Position numbers and translations under genes: made by a program
The notes under the pieces: generated by a model
What the model was told of the DNA's origin: nothing
The model's input: only the letters and a program-made list of their open reading frames with translations
Database searches by the model: none
NCBI GenBank assembly: GCA_010909725.1
Contig: JAACMV010000018.1
Span: 62,001 to 126,000, forward strand
Direction: 5' to 3'
Length of the DNA: 64,000 nt
Origin: Picochlorum sp. 'celeri'
Taxonomy: Eukaryota; Chlorophyta; Trebouxiophyceae
In this document: one piece after another, positions 1-11,400 of the stretch
How the letters are laid out: the number at the start of each line of letters is the position of its first letter
How positions within the stretch are numbered: position 1 is the first letter of the stretch

Positions 1-1464
1 TTGAATGCGTATGTGATGCAGATCACTTTCGGCAAGATCACCACATTTGCACGAATAGTGCATGTTTAGAGAAAAAGTTCGTGGTGTTTGCGTCAGAACA
101 GGAACTCAAGACACATATGGCTCGAGAGCATGGGCAGGAAATGACAAAGGCAGAAAGGAAACAAGCCTTGTCAGTTCCTGTTGGATTCAACGTATGTGTC
201 CTTTTGTTTTTTCACTCATGTTTGATATGAATTTCATTTCATTCGGTGGATTGTGCAGTACGATCGATCAAGTCGTAATTCTAGTACGTCTTCATTGCCA
301 GCAATGGCAACCAGGAGACCTGCCGTGATTATTGGAGGGGATGCAAACATGCCTTCGAGGTCTCGAGGTAGTAGCAGGTCCAATCTAGCATTAGAGGATC
401 AGGTTGCAGCTATTGAAATTTCAAGGGCGCATGATGGGCCTGTCCAACAGACCTCATTTTCTGAGACTGATTTCCCATCCATGGCAGCAAGTTCCAGTGC
501 TGCTCCAGCCGTGGGTGGACGATGGGCAGGTTCGACAGGGCATCAGCAATCAGCTCCTAAAATAGAAGATTTTCCTGCACTTCCAGGGACGTCAAAGTCC
601 GCAAAGCGTCGGGCAGCGAAAAAGAAGAATCTTGCATCTGTTGTGGGTAGTCAACAGGCACCTCGTGTCATCCATTCTAATGGAGAGGCATTTCCCGCCT
701 TGGGGCCCAAGCCCAATGGAACAGAAAGCCATCAGAAAGGAATAGAAATGAAGCAGTCTCGTGTATCCGAATCTCTTAGGAAGGCCAATGCCGCTCTGGC
801 CGACAAGATTCAGAAACGCCTAGGCAATGGAACCAAGTATGAGGAATTTAGAAATTCTAGTGCCTCATGGGCTGATGGAGGCCTGAAAACGTCTCAGTAT
901 CATAAACTAGCCGTCTCATTGGGACTGGCAAACCTCATTCCAGATATTGCAGCCACATGCACGAGTGCAGAGAAGCGAGAGGAACTGCTCCAGGTTCATT
1001 CGGTATCATTTGCAAATGATGCCTCTTCAGCCTCTGCAGGTAATTGGGTTCCCCCAGAAGTAGCCGCATTATACACCACTCAAGCCAAAGGTCCTTGGCA
1101 ATGCTCAGTGTGCTCACTGGTGAACTCACAATCCGCCAGACTGTGCGAAGCATGCGGCTCCTTGAAGCCATCAGCAGGGACGCATACTGCTGGGACCAGC
1201 ATCAAAATGGACGAATTTCCCTCTCTAGGGGGCCCATCGTCGTCCAAGAATAACGGCCAGAACCCTTCGTCTTCTTCTGCATCTGGATCCTCAAAGAAGG
1301 CCAAGTCGAAGAAGGGAAAACAGTCTCTCTCAGACTTTTACAAGAACACAAAGATTGAAAAGAATGTGTGGCAGTCACCTCAGCTCAAAGGCCAGTGGGC
1401 CAGTCAAGGGGCTGGGCAACTAGCGCAACGAGAAAGAGCTCTAAACGATGCGTATCGGAAATGA
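1..1464 (+). CDS. ZNF598: ZNF598/HEL2-type E3 ubiquitin ligase, 3' part (5' end outside window)
   Basis: This ligase family senses collided ribosomes and ubiquitinates 40S proteins in the cytosol. The visible gene is exon 3-191, intron 192-258 (67 bp, GTATGT...TGTGCAG, phase 0) and exon 259-1464, about 464 residues. The first exon encodes a Cys/His zinc-finger segment (CxxC, then HFRQDHHIC, a second C and CLEKKFVVF, ending HMAREH) that closely resembles the fingers following the RING domain in HEL2/ZNF598. Downstream are the family's repeated FPALP-like motifs (near nt 568, 697 and 1213) and a RanBP2-type zinc finger (GPWQCSVC...LCEACG, about nt 1085-1160). The N-terminal RING domain must lie before base 1. 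The assignment is strong; exact boundaries of the missing part are unknown. Confidence 0.88.
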
Positions 1465-1524
1465 GTTCAATGTTGAACACATTATACTGTGTAACTGATC
1501 AGATCTACCTCAGGATTCTGCATC

Positions 1525-3266
1525 ATGTTGTACCATGATCCTTCATCCATCCTTCCTTACAAACCAAATTCAAAAGATATTATATATCTTGATGGTATTG
1601 TATGCGCCATACGTGTATCAGCGTATCGAAACTTTGACATGACAGCGACTTTTTCTCCGATTTCACTTTCTGGAATACAGAATAGAACGCAGGATGATCA
1701 CGGTCTCGAGGGTGTTATTGGAGCATTAGAATCAATATGTGAACTAGAATCGCGCTTGAGACAGGCGATTCAGCAGACACACCCATTGTCAACGTCGTTG
1801 GATTGGGATTTTGAAGCTGCCGATCGCGAGCGGAAGGCACTGTTGTCCATCAGGTGCGTTTGGATATTTCAATACCATGATTAATATTTTTATTGCATGG
1901 AATATGGCCAAGGGTGGTCGATTTATGTTGCCAAGCCTTGTGTATGTTGGACTCATATTTTTCAAACTCGTCTGCAGCCAACAATTGGAGTATTTGGAAG
2001 ACAAGTTGAGAGAATTGCGATTCGTTGCATCGGGAGATGGAGAGCAGAAGGTAAGTCTGTGTGTGGTGGTGCCTCGATGATGTTTTGTACGGTGATTGAC
2101 CAGTTTGCATCCATCTTGGGCAGGGTATTCTGTTGGGTCAGCTGGATTCTGTCAGACGAGAACTGCTTGAAATTACCCGTGCAAATGTTGACAGAGTACT
2201 GTATGCCAAAGATTTGGTGAAAGATATCCTGCTGTTCGCTGCTGGAGAGGAGGAAGCAGACATGCTGGCAACTCCTGGCCGTCGAACCAATTTCTCCTCT
2301 GCCCAGGAGACTCCGAAAGGAAAGAGAACCCCAGTGGTGCCAGAGTCTCTTGAAATAGATGACAAAAGGTGGAATGGAAGGTTTACCGGAGATGCCGGAC
2401 GGACGAGGTTGGACACGAAGGGAAGTTCTCCTTCCAAATGGTCTGAGGAGGAAATGAGGACAAGTCAGAGAAAGTATAGTACATTTTCTCGAACTTTGAT
2501 GGTGACTGATGAAGATATATACGGACCGAAGCCTACAAACAGCACGCCAAACTCTCAGCGCTATGGGGGCACAGTCAAGGTAAAAGAGCTTCTTGCCAAG
2601 GCTGAAGAGGGGCTTTCTACTGTTGTAGAGGCCCAGTCTCAGCGTCGAACGGCGCCTCGCGTTTTGGATGAGGATACGGCGATGGGTGGGTCTTTTGCCA
2701 ATGAATGGGACGAGATTGAATCGTTCGAAGGTCCAACAGTAGCTCTTCCTTCTGGAGGGGTCCAGAGAGACGTGACCTCGTGGTCACAGCCTCGAGGTCT
2801 CATTTCAATCAGCCCAGAATCAAAGGACAAACGATCGACTCCTCTGAGGTCAGGGGGCTATGACGAGGCGAGAAGAAGAATAGAACCTCATTTACATAGT
2901 GGTAGCTCGAATGGAATTGTCGTGACAGTGACCAAAATTGCTGGCCTTGCCATGATGTTGGGGGGTGTGGCAGCAGCAATCGTTGCAGTCTCCATTGCAG
3001 CGAATTCCAACCACACAGCTCCTAGAAAGAGAAAAACAACGAAAAAGACGCGACAAAAGAAACGTTATACAAAAAAGTCACATGCCTTCCGAGGTGAGGC
3101 TGATGTTCCAACTCTTCAGGATCCAGAGGATGCAGTTGTTTTTGAGGAACGGGTTGAATGGAGTGATGACCACGATGACCAGCCTCCAGTCATGAATGTG
3201 CACAGACCACCGTCTTCTCAAAATTTCCCTGCAAATCCTCCGGATGTATCAGTAGCTATGGGTTAA
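1525..3266 (+). CDS. Unrecognised protein with coiled-coil-like N-terminus and C-terminal membrane segment
   Basis: The model has three exons: 1525-1853, 1978-2050 and 2124-3266. Introns are 124 bp (GTGCGT donor) and 73 bp (GTAAGT donor), and all junctions keep one frame, giving 514 aa. An in-frame ATG at 1639 is an equally plausible start and would give 476 aa. The first about 180 residues are helical and charged with heptad-like leucines. The middle is polar and Ser/Thr-rich. One hydrophobic segment at about nt 2918-3003 is followed at once by a strongly basic stretch rich in Lys/Arg, then an acidic and Pro-rich tail. This fits a single-pass membrane protein with a positively charged flank. 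I recognise no family. Its stop codon lies one base from the stop of the next, convergent gene. Confidence 0.7.
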
Positions 3267-3267
3267 A

Positions 3268-4416
3268 TTAAATGTAATCAAATTCAATCTCTTTGCCATA
3301 GACTCTAAATCTGTTCACATACATATCACGTAGGTGTTTGTTGGAAGAATACTGTGATATGACAGTGGGCGTTGGGCCTCGACGAACACCTCCTTTCGGT
3401 ATCATTCTCCTCAAAAAGCCTTTGGAATCAATTTTAGCTGGCAAACCGTACAGAGCACCATACACTGTGGAGGTGACATGGTCCCGCAGCGAGAAGGCAA
3501 AATCTATATTCCTGGGATCTCTCCCGAATTCTCCGACAGAATATTGAATGGCTGCCAGATCAGCCCTATAGTGGGTCAAGCAGCGTTCTCTTGTCCGCGT
3601 GGCAAGAACGTCGGTGACAAGCAGCAGCAGGTCCACAATGCCCTTTTGGGCTCCAATCACTACATTCCCATTGATCAGCCCCAAATGACGCATTTTCTCT
3701 GCCATTGTGGAACCAAAACAATCATGCAACATATCCATCATATCTGAAGACTGAGACACTTTGACTGCGCCCAGCTGGGGCCCTCCTTGCAGGGCCAACA
3801 CGATGCCTTGCCGAGGAATATATTGCTTCACAGATGTGTCTTGGAACGGATCACCCTGAAGAACCACATCACCCGCTGTTAGTACCAAAGCCACCCCAGT
3901 GTATTTTTCATTCATTTTCTCCATATACTTGAGCACACGCTGCAACGACTGAAGAGCCAATCGACCCGGCTTGGGCACCTCTTCATCATCATCCACATCA
4001 TCTACCAATGCGGGTCTCTCCACCTCGACAACCCTGACTTTATAATCCTTCAAGAGCTGCCCCACCTGACTGTCTTTCGCAATATCATGCTCTGTAAACA
4101 AAATGATGCTGTGGTCTGGTGCATAGGTCGCCCAGGACTGCACAAACACAGCCACCCTCTCTGCAGTTGTATTTGTAGCCACAGCAAAAACTGCACGCCC
4201 TCCTGATCCACCCTGAAGGAAACCTGGCTTCTCTTCGTTCGAACGCACCATACGGATCATATACAGACTGAGAGCGCACATCACCACCAGAGCGATCACT
4301 GTCAACCATTGAGACGCCACCGACCACCGAGTTCCGTACCACAAGTCCTTCTCGGGACGAGAATTCTGTCGACTAATTGCGGGCAACAGGCCCTGCCGAC
4401 CCGTTCTTAATTTCAT
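3268..4416 (-). CDS. Type II membrane, glycosyltransferase-like protein
   Basis: A single exon encodes 382 aa. The layout is a short basic cytoplasmic N-terminus, one membrane anchor at about residues 32-56, and a long lumenal domain. That is the topology of Golgi glycosyltransferases. The segment with LTAGDVVLQGDPF is reminiscent of the D-x-D-like acceptor/donor loop of nucleotide-diphospho-sugar transferases, in which an aspartate precedes a (Q/F)xDPF motif. A later LINGNVVIGAQKG resembles the N(G/T)GxxxG loop of the same fold. The ATG at 4416 is the first in frame. The canonical D-x-D is not clearly present, so activity is unproven. It is transcribed away from the transposon at 4681-11466, which sits just upstream of its start. 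Confidence 0.55.
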   Translation of the reverse strand: MKLRTGRQGLLPAISRQNSRPEKDLWYGTRWSVASQWLTVIALVVMCALSLYMIRMVRSNEEKPGFLQGGSGGRAVFAVATNTTAERVAVFVQSWATYAPDHSIILFTEHDIAKDSQVGQLLKDYKVRVVEVERPALVDDVDDDEEVPKPGRLALQSLQRVLKYMEKMNEKYTGVALVLTAGDVVLQGDPFQDTSVKQYIPRQGIVLALQGGPQLGAVKVSQSSDMMDMLHDCFGSTMAEKMRHLGLINGNVVIGAQKGIVDLLLLVTDVLATRTRERCLTHYRADLAAIQYSVGEFGRDPRNIDFAFSLRDHVTSTVYGALYGLPAKIDSKGFLRRMIPKGGVRRGPTPTVISQYSSNKHLRDMYVNRFRVYGKEIEFDYI

Positions 4417-4680
4417 ATGAATTTTCTACTTAAGAAAACAATCCCCGAAAAGGCGACTCCGTCCGAATATCGTGCGCCTTCCCTAACACACCACAGACCG
4501 GTTGCAACAACCTCAAAGCGACGTCATATACGGATTTTACCGCATCACAATCATCCGATCTAGTACCCAATCAACGAAAGATTGCATCTTATTCATATTA
4601 TGAAAATAAATAGTAGTCCCGCACCTGAACAGGCATCAAGACAAATGACTTGCAAGTACCAATTGCAATTGGTTTGGGAT

Positions 4681-4747
4681 GCAGCTATATCGTCTCAATT
4701 TAATTCCTTCACAAAATCGCAAGATCTGGCCGGAATCTCTTACTAGT
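4681..4747 (+). repeat. Left terminal inverted repeat of the Plavaka-like element
   Basis: It begins GCAGCTATATCGTCTCAATT and matches the reverse complement of 11401-11466 at about 50 of 66 positions with one gap. The first 24 aligned bases are identical apart from that gap, and a second identical run, ACAAAATCGC, follows. Immediately outside on the left is the palindrome CCAATTGCAATTGG. Confidence 0.88.
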
Positions 4748-5165
4748 CTCACTGTGCAACGATTCCGACACTATTTTACGTCTGGAATTTCGTAAAATAT
4801 CTTTCTCGTGAAATATTGTAAAGATTTTCAGCCTTCAATTCTTGTACAGCATTTCACAGATAGCTCTGTTTACAAGTTCTCAGTAGTGTTTTCTCATACG
4901 GGCACTTACAAGTACAATAATGCACGGGTAAATCGTGCATTTTTCACAAATAAGGAATAACAATATCATCTCAAAGATGGCGGCTTCGTGAAATACGCTG
5001 ATCATCAGCGTCACCACCACCTGCTGTGCTGGGCCACCTTCTTGTCCGTCGATGTAGGGCCCTTTCACAGGGCCATCGCCAGACAAGAATCTTCTAGGAC
5101 TCTCCAACAATACGTTGGCGAACGTCTTGTACATGCAGGCATGATATGTCACGGTCAGAGATGCA
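4748..5165. other. Left subterminal region of the element, no supported gene
   Basis: About 420 bp lie between the left inverted repeat and the companion gene's stop. The part next to the repeat is A/T-rich with several near-repeats of a CGTAAAATAT / GTGAAATATTGTAAAG type. A minus-strand open frame (4880-5179) runs through part of it but lacks a convincing ATG context or splice link to the companion gene. I treat it as 3' untranslated or subterminal transposon DNA. Confidence 0.45.
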
Positions 5166-6909
5166 TCATCCACACACACATGTAGAATCGAAATGACTGC
5201 TATCCAGTGATGGATGACAAAAGAATGTCTCCAGACTACAGTGCCAAAGTTCTTCTTGGCACCATGAGCCTCTAGTCATGGTTTTGAGGGCAATGCATGC
5301 ATACAAAGTATACAACAAAGCCACATTTGTGGTAACACCCCCAAGGTTATGCTAGAACACGTTGGATGGACAACAAAACGAATTGAAGCGGTAGAAAGTA
5401 TAATTCAGACGTACCTCGCATACATAATTCCTATACCATTCTGAAATCGTAGTATCACACATGAACTGCAGCATGTGCTTGCAAGTTTTCGACACTCAGC
5501 GGAGTGACATAACAGCTAACTCTACTTTGGACATCTGCCATCATGCTCATATACCGAACCTTGAAGCCGGTAGAGTTCACAATTTTACCATAAGACTTTA
5601 CAGTCCCCTCGATGTGAAGGGAGATCTGAATGCACCACAAGCCATTGTTTGGAAAAGAATGCCACCACAGCCATGAACAGACATACAGAGAGACGCACCA
5701 TGATTTCCACAAATGCTAGTACAGCAGGTGTATACACACTGACCTTGTCAACGACAGCTTGGAACCCAGCCCTTTTCAGATTGTCAAGGGTATTTGAATT
5801 GCCAGGTGTCTCAAAGAGATGAGGAAGCAAAGAAATCAAGAGCTTGCGGTAAAAGGGCTGGCCATAGGGATCACCATCAGCGGCTCTGAATGCACCGGAT
5901 AACATGAACTCACGTCTCTCTTCCTGCCCCTTTTGCATGACAGAAAGTACATTCCATCCATCACATTGTTCTTTCAAGAATTTAGTGATGGCTGAAGTGA
6001 TCTTTCCTCTCAATGATTTGAAACTCTCAAACAATAGTCCACGAATCTCATTCTTCATATCTGAAACATCCGCATCAGTGCTAAACCTCTCCGTATCAGA
6101 TGGTCGGCCATCCAAGAAAGTAGATACTAGGTCGGCCAGGGCGAATTGGTCAATCAGGAGACCACTTGGGGATCCCATTGCCACTATAAAACTACACTTC
6201 TTCAGATATTGGCTCTACATTCATTCTCATCGTTGTAGTTGTAAGATCATTCTCTGGCTTTATCAATAGATATAAACACGTGCCAACGCACCTCTACCTT
6301 GAATATTCTCTGGGCATGCTCCTCCAGAGTGATATTTTGATGTGCCTATAGAGGAAAGAAAAAAGCCGGAGAGAAATCAGGGTGCAACAGTGAGAAATTC
6401 AATCAAGAAACTATTACCTGACGATTCATAATGTTTGGCTGAGCATTCTGATGCGCGCTGACTTCAATCTGCCCTGTAAGTGATGTCAAACCTTCATGCA
6501 GGTTTTGCAAGCCAGAGGTGTTCTCCAGAAGCATATCCATCTTTCTTTCCATCATCAGTTCAAGACGTGTTTCGCTTGCTATGATACGCTTCGAGGTTTC
6601 CTCGAATTTAGCATCCATGTTGGCATACATCTTCTGCAAGAGCTCTTGAATTTCTCCAACAGTGTCAGATAGAGTAGGGACATTCTGAGCATTTTCTTGC
6701 TGTGTGTTGCCTATGGTGCCCGGCGTTGCGAAAGCAATAGACGAAGCCGCAATCGGTGTACTATTATTCAAAGCGTACTGGTCAAGCCCACCGAATTGAT
6801 GCAGAGCAGCATGCCGGGAAGCCCCATCAGTGCCTACTTGCTTGACAGGCATTTCTCCACTAGATTGACCTTTTGATCTTTTGCCCCGACGACTTGTTCC
6901 ACCATTCAT
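5166..6909 (-). CDS. Transposon companion protein, unknown family
   Basis: The six-exon model is 6909-6418, 6345-6292, 6214-5744, 5625-5560, 5465-5415 and 5351-5166, every intron in phase 0 (63-118 bp), giving about 439 aa. Exons 1 to 3 are well supported. The donor of exon 4 is uncertain and exons 5 and 6 rest on good GTACGT and CTAG/GCAG signals. The N-terminus is basic (RRGKRSK, a possible nuclear signal). Residues about 80-150 form a Met/Glu-rich likely coiled coil. A helical domain follows and the C-terminus is Cys/Trp-rich. I recognise no family. Its position, divergent from the transposase and inside the same inverted repeats, suggests a TNPA-like second protein of a CACTA element; this is inference from position only. 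Confidence 0.6.
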
Positions 6910-7528
6910 TTTGAATTATTTTTGAAACCCTGCTAAATAGACCACAAAGACCACTGCGATAGAGACCTACAAGCTCTGGAAGCGACCACGGTGACTTTGC
7001 CTCGAAATGCTCACCAAGTGTCCTGTTTCTGGAAACAGAGGACTTGGTCTATATTTGACACTCTGGGGCTGCATGAATTGTTTATATGCCATAAAATATA
7101 GTATATATCAACCCGAGAGCTCAGTATCGACGAAAGTGGACGAACCTGTGATCGCGTTGATCCAACCAAATGCAGAAGTCCTTTGAAACACTCCAAATGA
7201 ATACTACAGCGATCGAGTACTAACAAAATCAAAACATTCGGTTTTCATCACTGTGAGGGAAAACTAATCATTTTAAAATGACAGCGTCAGCGATCGATAG
7301 GTGTCAACTGCTGTCGGATCCGAGATCCCGAGGGCGCCTTTGCCAATTGGGCCCAGTTGCCCGGGCAATTGTCAATCATCGATCGCGATCGATGACGCCC
7401 CCTCGCCGAGGGGCGTTGACCATCCCCGCCGGTCAACGTAGATTTCCGGGTTTAAACGTGCGCAAACCATGTTGGTTGTTGTTGTGGGCAATCAAATATC
7501 GATTCTAGAATTAAGAAGAAGAAGAAGT
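6910..7528. promoter_or_regulatory. Shared divergent promoter of the transposon, with clustered palindromes
   Basis: This 619-bp spacer drives both element genes. It contains GCGATCGA at 7209 and 7290 and within a perfect 20-bp palindrome at 7376-7395 (TCATCGATCGCGATCGATGA). Two G/C-rich hairpins follow at once: stem ACGCCCC at 7395-7401 pairs with 7410-7416, and stem TTGACC at 7416-7421 pairs with 7431-7436. Upstream, 7344-7371 contains adjoining CAATTG, GGGCCC and CCCGGG palindromes. The local G/C content is well above the surroundings. A role as binding sites for element proteins is inference. Confidence 0.6.
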
Positions 7529-10500
7529 ATGGCGAGGTTTTGTGGTTCGGTTGGTCCCACAGATCAACGGCCCTGTCCCTGTCTCGGGTGTGGCTCATAC
7601 TATGCTCGTCTAGGTTCGCACGTGGACAGATGCGAATTGTGTCAGGAGAGAGGTCTTACCAAAGAAATTCATCTCCGGATGATAAAGCAGTATGACTCGA
7701 TGCATATTGTTTTCCAAGGGCACGTTGGTAGAGGGGGTAAGAGAGATGGAACCAGCTGGTATGTTGGATACTCAGACCCACGTCTTGTCAAGGAGCATGA
7801 AGAAAGCACCATCATCACAGTCGATAATCCCCTACATGATCCTAGTGTACGCAGTACAGAATCTCCCCAGAATCCAGAGAGGATACGTATTTTGCCGTCT
7901 GGGCTGGCTCGAGTGGAAGAAATTCGACAAGGGAATCTAGCAGATAGAGGAGGAGAAGGAAACAGGAGAGACCAGATTGATAGACAAGGAATACAAGAGT
8001 CTTTCATAGACAATAACGACTTCATGGTGCCTGAACAGGATTATCATAGCCCCCCTCCACAGGAGGAGGCAGATGTTGCTCAGATTGAGGATACTACCTC
8101 TGGGCAACAGAAACTTCAGATGTTGCTTCCAATTCTCTTGAAAATGGAACCAAATCTTCGAGATGAACTCATTAAAGTATTGGTACAATCACCCCAGTCT
8201 GTCAACCTGGATACCATATACAGTGGCAGGCACTTTGAAGAATATCTTGAGATTCAGAATGCTCTCCTTGTACGTCTGCTTCACATGTTGAACACCCAAT
8301 TCGATGCATGGTCCGACCAATTTCTTTTAATTTTCAGGGATGGAAGAGTAGAGAAATTATAAGGCTTAAACCGCCAGAGGGTTGCGAAGAAATCGCCATT
8401 GATGTCTACTTCATGGAGGATGCCAGAACTGTTCTCCAGAAACTTCTGAAAAAGGAAGAGGCTCGCGGCATGAAATTCCAATTCAAAGAGGAAAGAGTCC
8501 AGAAAGAGGACCATGCGGATTTCAATCAGCGAATCTTTGGCGAACTGTATATGGGAGATAGAATGAAGGAACTTGAGGTGAGCATTGTTCTTGTATGGTC
8601 TATCAAAGAGAATGCAACACGATCTGTATGTTTTACTGACACAGGAGAACCTTGACTCGTATTTGAACAAGATGCATCGTAAAGGGAATGGATACATTCT
8701 TCCTTTGGCGTTTTACAGCGATAAAACCCAGAGTGGTAGGCAATCTCAAATCATGTATCCTCTGAATGTCTATATACCAGCATTTCCTGTCAACAGTGCA
8801 AGATCAAGTGGATGCTACGAGAGGATAGGACTGTTGCCAACATTTGAGAAACATGGACTGAATTTCCTTACTTCTAAAGAAAAGAAGTTGGTGACTCAAT
8901 GGACAACTTTGCAATCAATGAGATGCATTCTTGAGAGTTTTAAAAAGCTTTCCTACAGGTAAGAATGTGAGCTCCAGATGCGTTATATCTTGTACTCAGG
9001 CTATATCTTACTTGCAGAGGAGTTCAACTAGAAGATATCGATGGAAACATGCGTTGGTTTTATCCAATCCCAGTCTTTGTATCTGGGGACTGGCAAGAGT
9101 ACCAATTGATATCTGGCCTAGGATGCTCAACCAAGCCAGATGAAGACACTTTCCCAGACGTACAAACGCTTGCATCTGGATTTCAGCTGGACTGTGTTGG
9201 TGGTGTTGATCATGAGAGCAATCCTTTTGAGGAGCGGACTGAAGAGGACACTACATTTCGTATTTCTTTGGCTCAGCGTACATCTGTGCACACCTCTAGG
9301 GAACAAGCACTTCAACCTTTGCGAGAGCATTCACTCAAAGACGTTTTTATTTTTGATCCCAAGGATCAACTGAAAGATATATGCATTTCATGCTATCAAA
9401 AGGTGTGTGCCATGGCTGATGCTAAATGTCCTGAAACAGTGACTGTTTACCTTTTCCTCTAACTGTATGTGCTGTAACCCACAGTGATTAATGATGTAGG
9501 ATGGTTCTAGCACAAGATTTCCAATGCTACCATATGCTGGTTTCAATCTAACAGATTGTTGTAAACTGTATGTCCCAGATTATTTACATACAATCCAGGA
9601 AGGAATTGTCCCGAGGCTGATTGGCGAGAATGGGAATAGCTTGCTAGAGCGTCTGATAGCAAAGATCAAAGGCAGAGATGGTAAACACAAAAGACCTACC
9701 ACAATTAGACGATATATGAGCAAATGCCTTGAAATTAGCTCAGCTTTCCCCGAACAAGCCGGGATATTGCCAGGGAGTTTATTCCATTACTCAAAATCAC
9801 GTCTTCTCTACGGCATGCAGAAATCTGCCTTGGTCAAGACATCCCTCGTAGCATGCCTCGTGGAGCCAGGACTGCAGCCATTGTTGGAGGTTTTAGAAGG
9901 TATGTTTATAGATACACCGGGGTGGTATGTGTCTAGAATCTGATAAGATGATACACATGTATACAGCTTTTTTGGACATGGACAGTTTGCTTTCCCAGAG
10001 GTACTTTACAGAGAGGCAAGTAGAGGACTTGAGAGATGCTATCATCAAATTCCAGACAGTATTTAAAAGGGTATCTGAAGATCAGGGTCTGCAGTGCAAG
10101 TTTCCCAAGTTTTTCATCCTACCCCGATTTGCCACAGCCATCAAGATGTATGGGTCAAGTATTCTGACCTCCACAGCATCTCAGGAAAGAACACATCAGG
10201 ATCTAAAGCGTTTTGCCAGATGTACAAATAATAGGAAGGACTTTCAAAAACAAATCAATCAGAAAGCCATCGCATTCCAGTACATTCAACAAACTGTCAA
10301 TAGCCATGCTGCAAAGAGCAAGAAGACCAGAGTGTCCAAGCAGATGAAAGCAATCAGAAAAGAAGTATTTCAGACACCAACGCAAGAAGACCATTCTTTT
10401 ACATGGGAAGAAATAAATGACTCGGATGAGTTTGATGCCTTGTGCAGGAAGTGCCCTGATCTTAAGCAATTGCCACAGACACTGGAAGTCATTCTGAAAG

Positions 10501-11063
10501 ACCAGGTGAAGGAGAAGAATGACAAGGAATTATCTATTCATGAGGTATGTTGAATTAAATATTGGTTATGTATCTAGAAAAATGACGAAGAACAGTCCCA
10601 TGCATGTGAGTAGGTGAGGCTTTATGGGAAAGGCTATTTGCCTCTCAGAAAGAGAACTGGGTACCCTATAGAGTGCTGCACGATATACAGCCAGATGGGA
10701 AAAAAGAAAAAGATGCAGATAGTACAAGTCAAGACAGGAAAAGAAGAGACTTGGTATGGCCAGGTAATTTGCTTTATGAGAGTCATCACGAAATCTGGAG
10801 ATGGAACCACTAGCAAGAATAAACCCCTGGTATTTCTGAAATGGTTCGAAGAATGTGATCAGCAAAACTCGGAGCTGAAAAGATACAAATGCTTTCAATA
10901 TGAACGCACGCAAAGAAGGATACAAACTGCACAAGGGCAAGATTCACACCCCAAGGTGGACTTTACAGATTCTAGGCCTGTACGGGAGATTATCAAGCCT
11001 GTGTACTTTCAAAAGGATCCCCGAACCAAGCGAAAACGCTTCTTTTTGAACACCGACGTCTAG
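7529..11063 (+). CDS. Plavaka-like (CACTA superfamily) transposase, apparently intact
   Basis: Seven exons: 7529-8269, 8338-8577, 8645-8958, 9018-9402, 9500-9899, 9967-10544 and 10614-11063. Introns are 59-97 bp with consistent phases, and the joined product is about 1035 aa. The N-terminus has a C2HC/C2H2-type finger (CPCLGCGSYYARLGSHVDRC). The middle has AFYSDKTQSGR followed by a YPLN block and GLLPTF, matching the SDKT-N-LP pattern of Plavaka transposases. PDYLHTIQEGI corresponds to the DxLHxxxxG motif. SQERTHQDLKRFARCTNNRKD matches the conserved E-H...TNRKD block (one Q/E context change). The C-terminus ends with a VREIIKPV...FFLN segment like the usual terminal block. The start ATG at 7529 precedes the zinc finger directly; the catalytic activity itself is not shown by sequence alone. 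Confidence 0.85.
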
Positions 11064-11400
11064 TACGTCCATGTAAAAGTTTCGCTGACAAAAAAAGCCC
11101 CGTTGAATGTGGGTAAGAGTTGGCCACAATAGCCACAGATTTCTCTACCTGTACCGAAGTTTGGCTCGGACATGGAGCCAGGGAAGCCGTAAGTTATTGT
11201 ACAAAACTTCTGTCTTACAATAATTCACAATATCGATAGTTTCCATCACAGTGTGGTACCGACGAGCACGTGTAAGAAACTTTGCGAGGTTTGTGAGCAC
11301 GGCAGCACTCCTGCCCAGTTGTACACAAAGTTACTCGTAGGTTATCGGACAATTTCGGCAGAAACCTACACAATATTCCATAAATTGGCCATATTATTCC

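Noticed and set aside
4880..5179. Extra minus-strand frame considered as a 3' exon of the transposon companion gene
   Set aside because: The frame fits only with a weak donor inside TGTGTGTGTGG; the simpler model ends at the TGA at 5166-5168.
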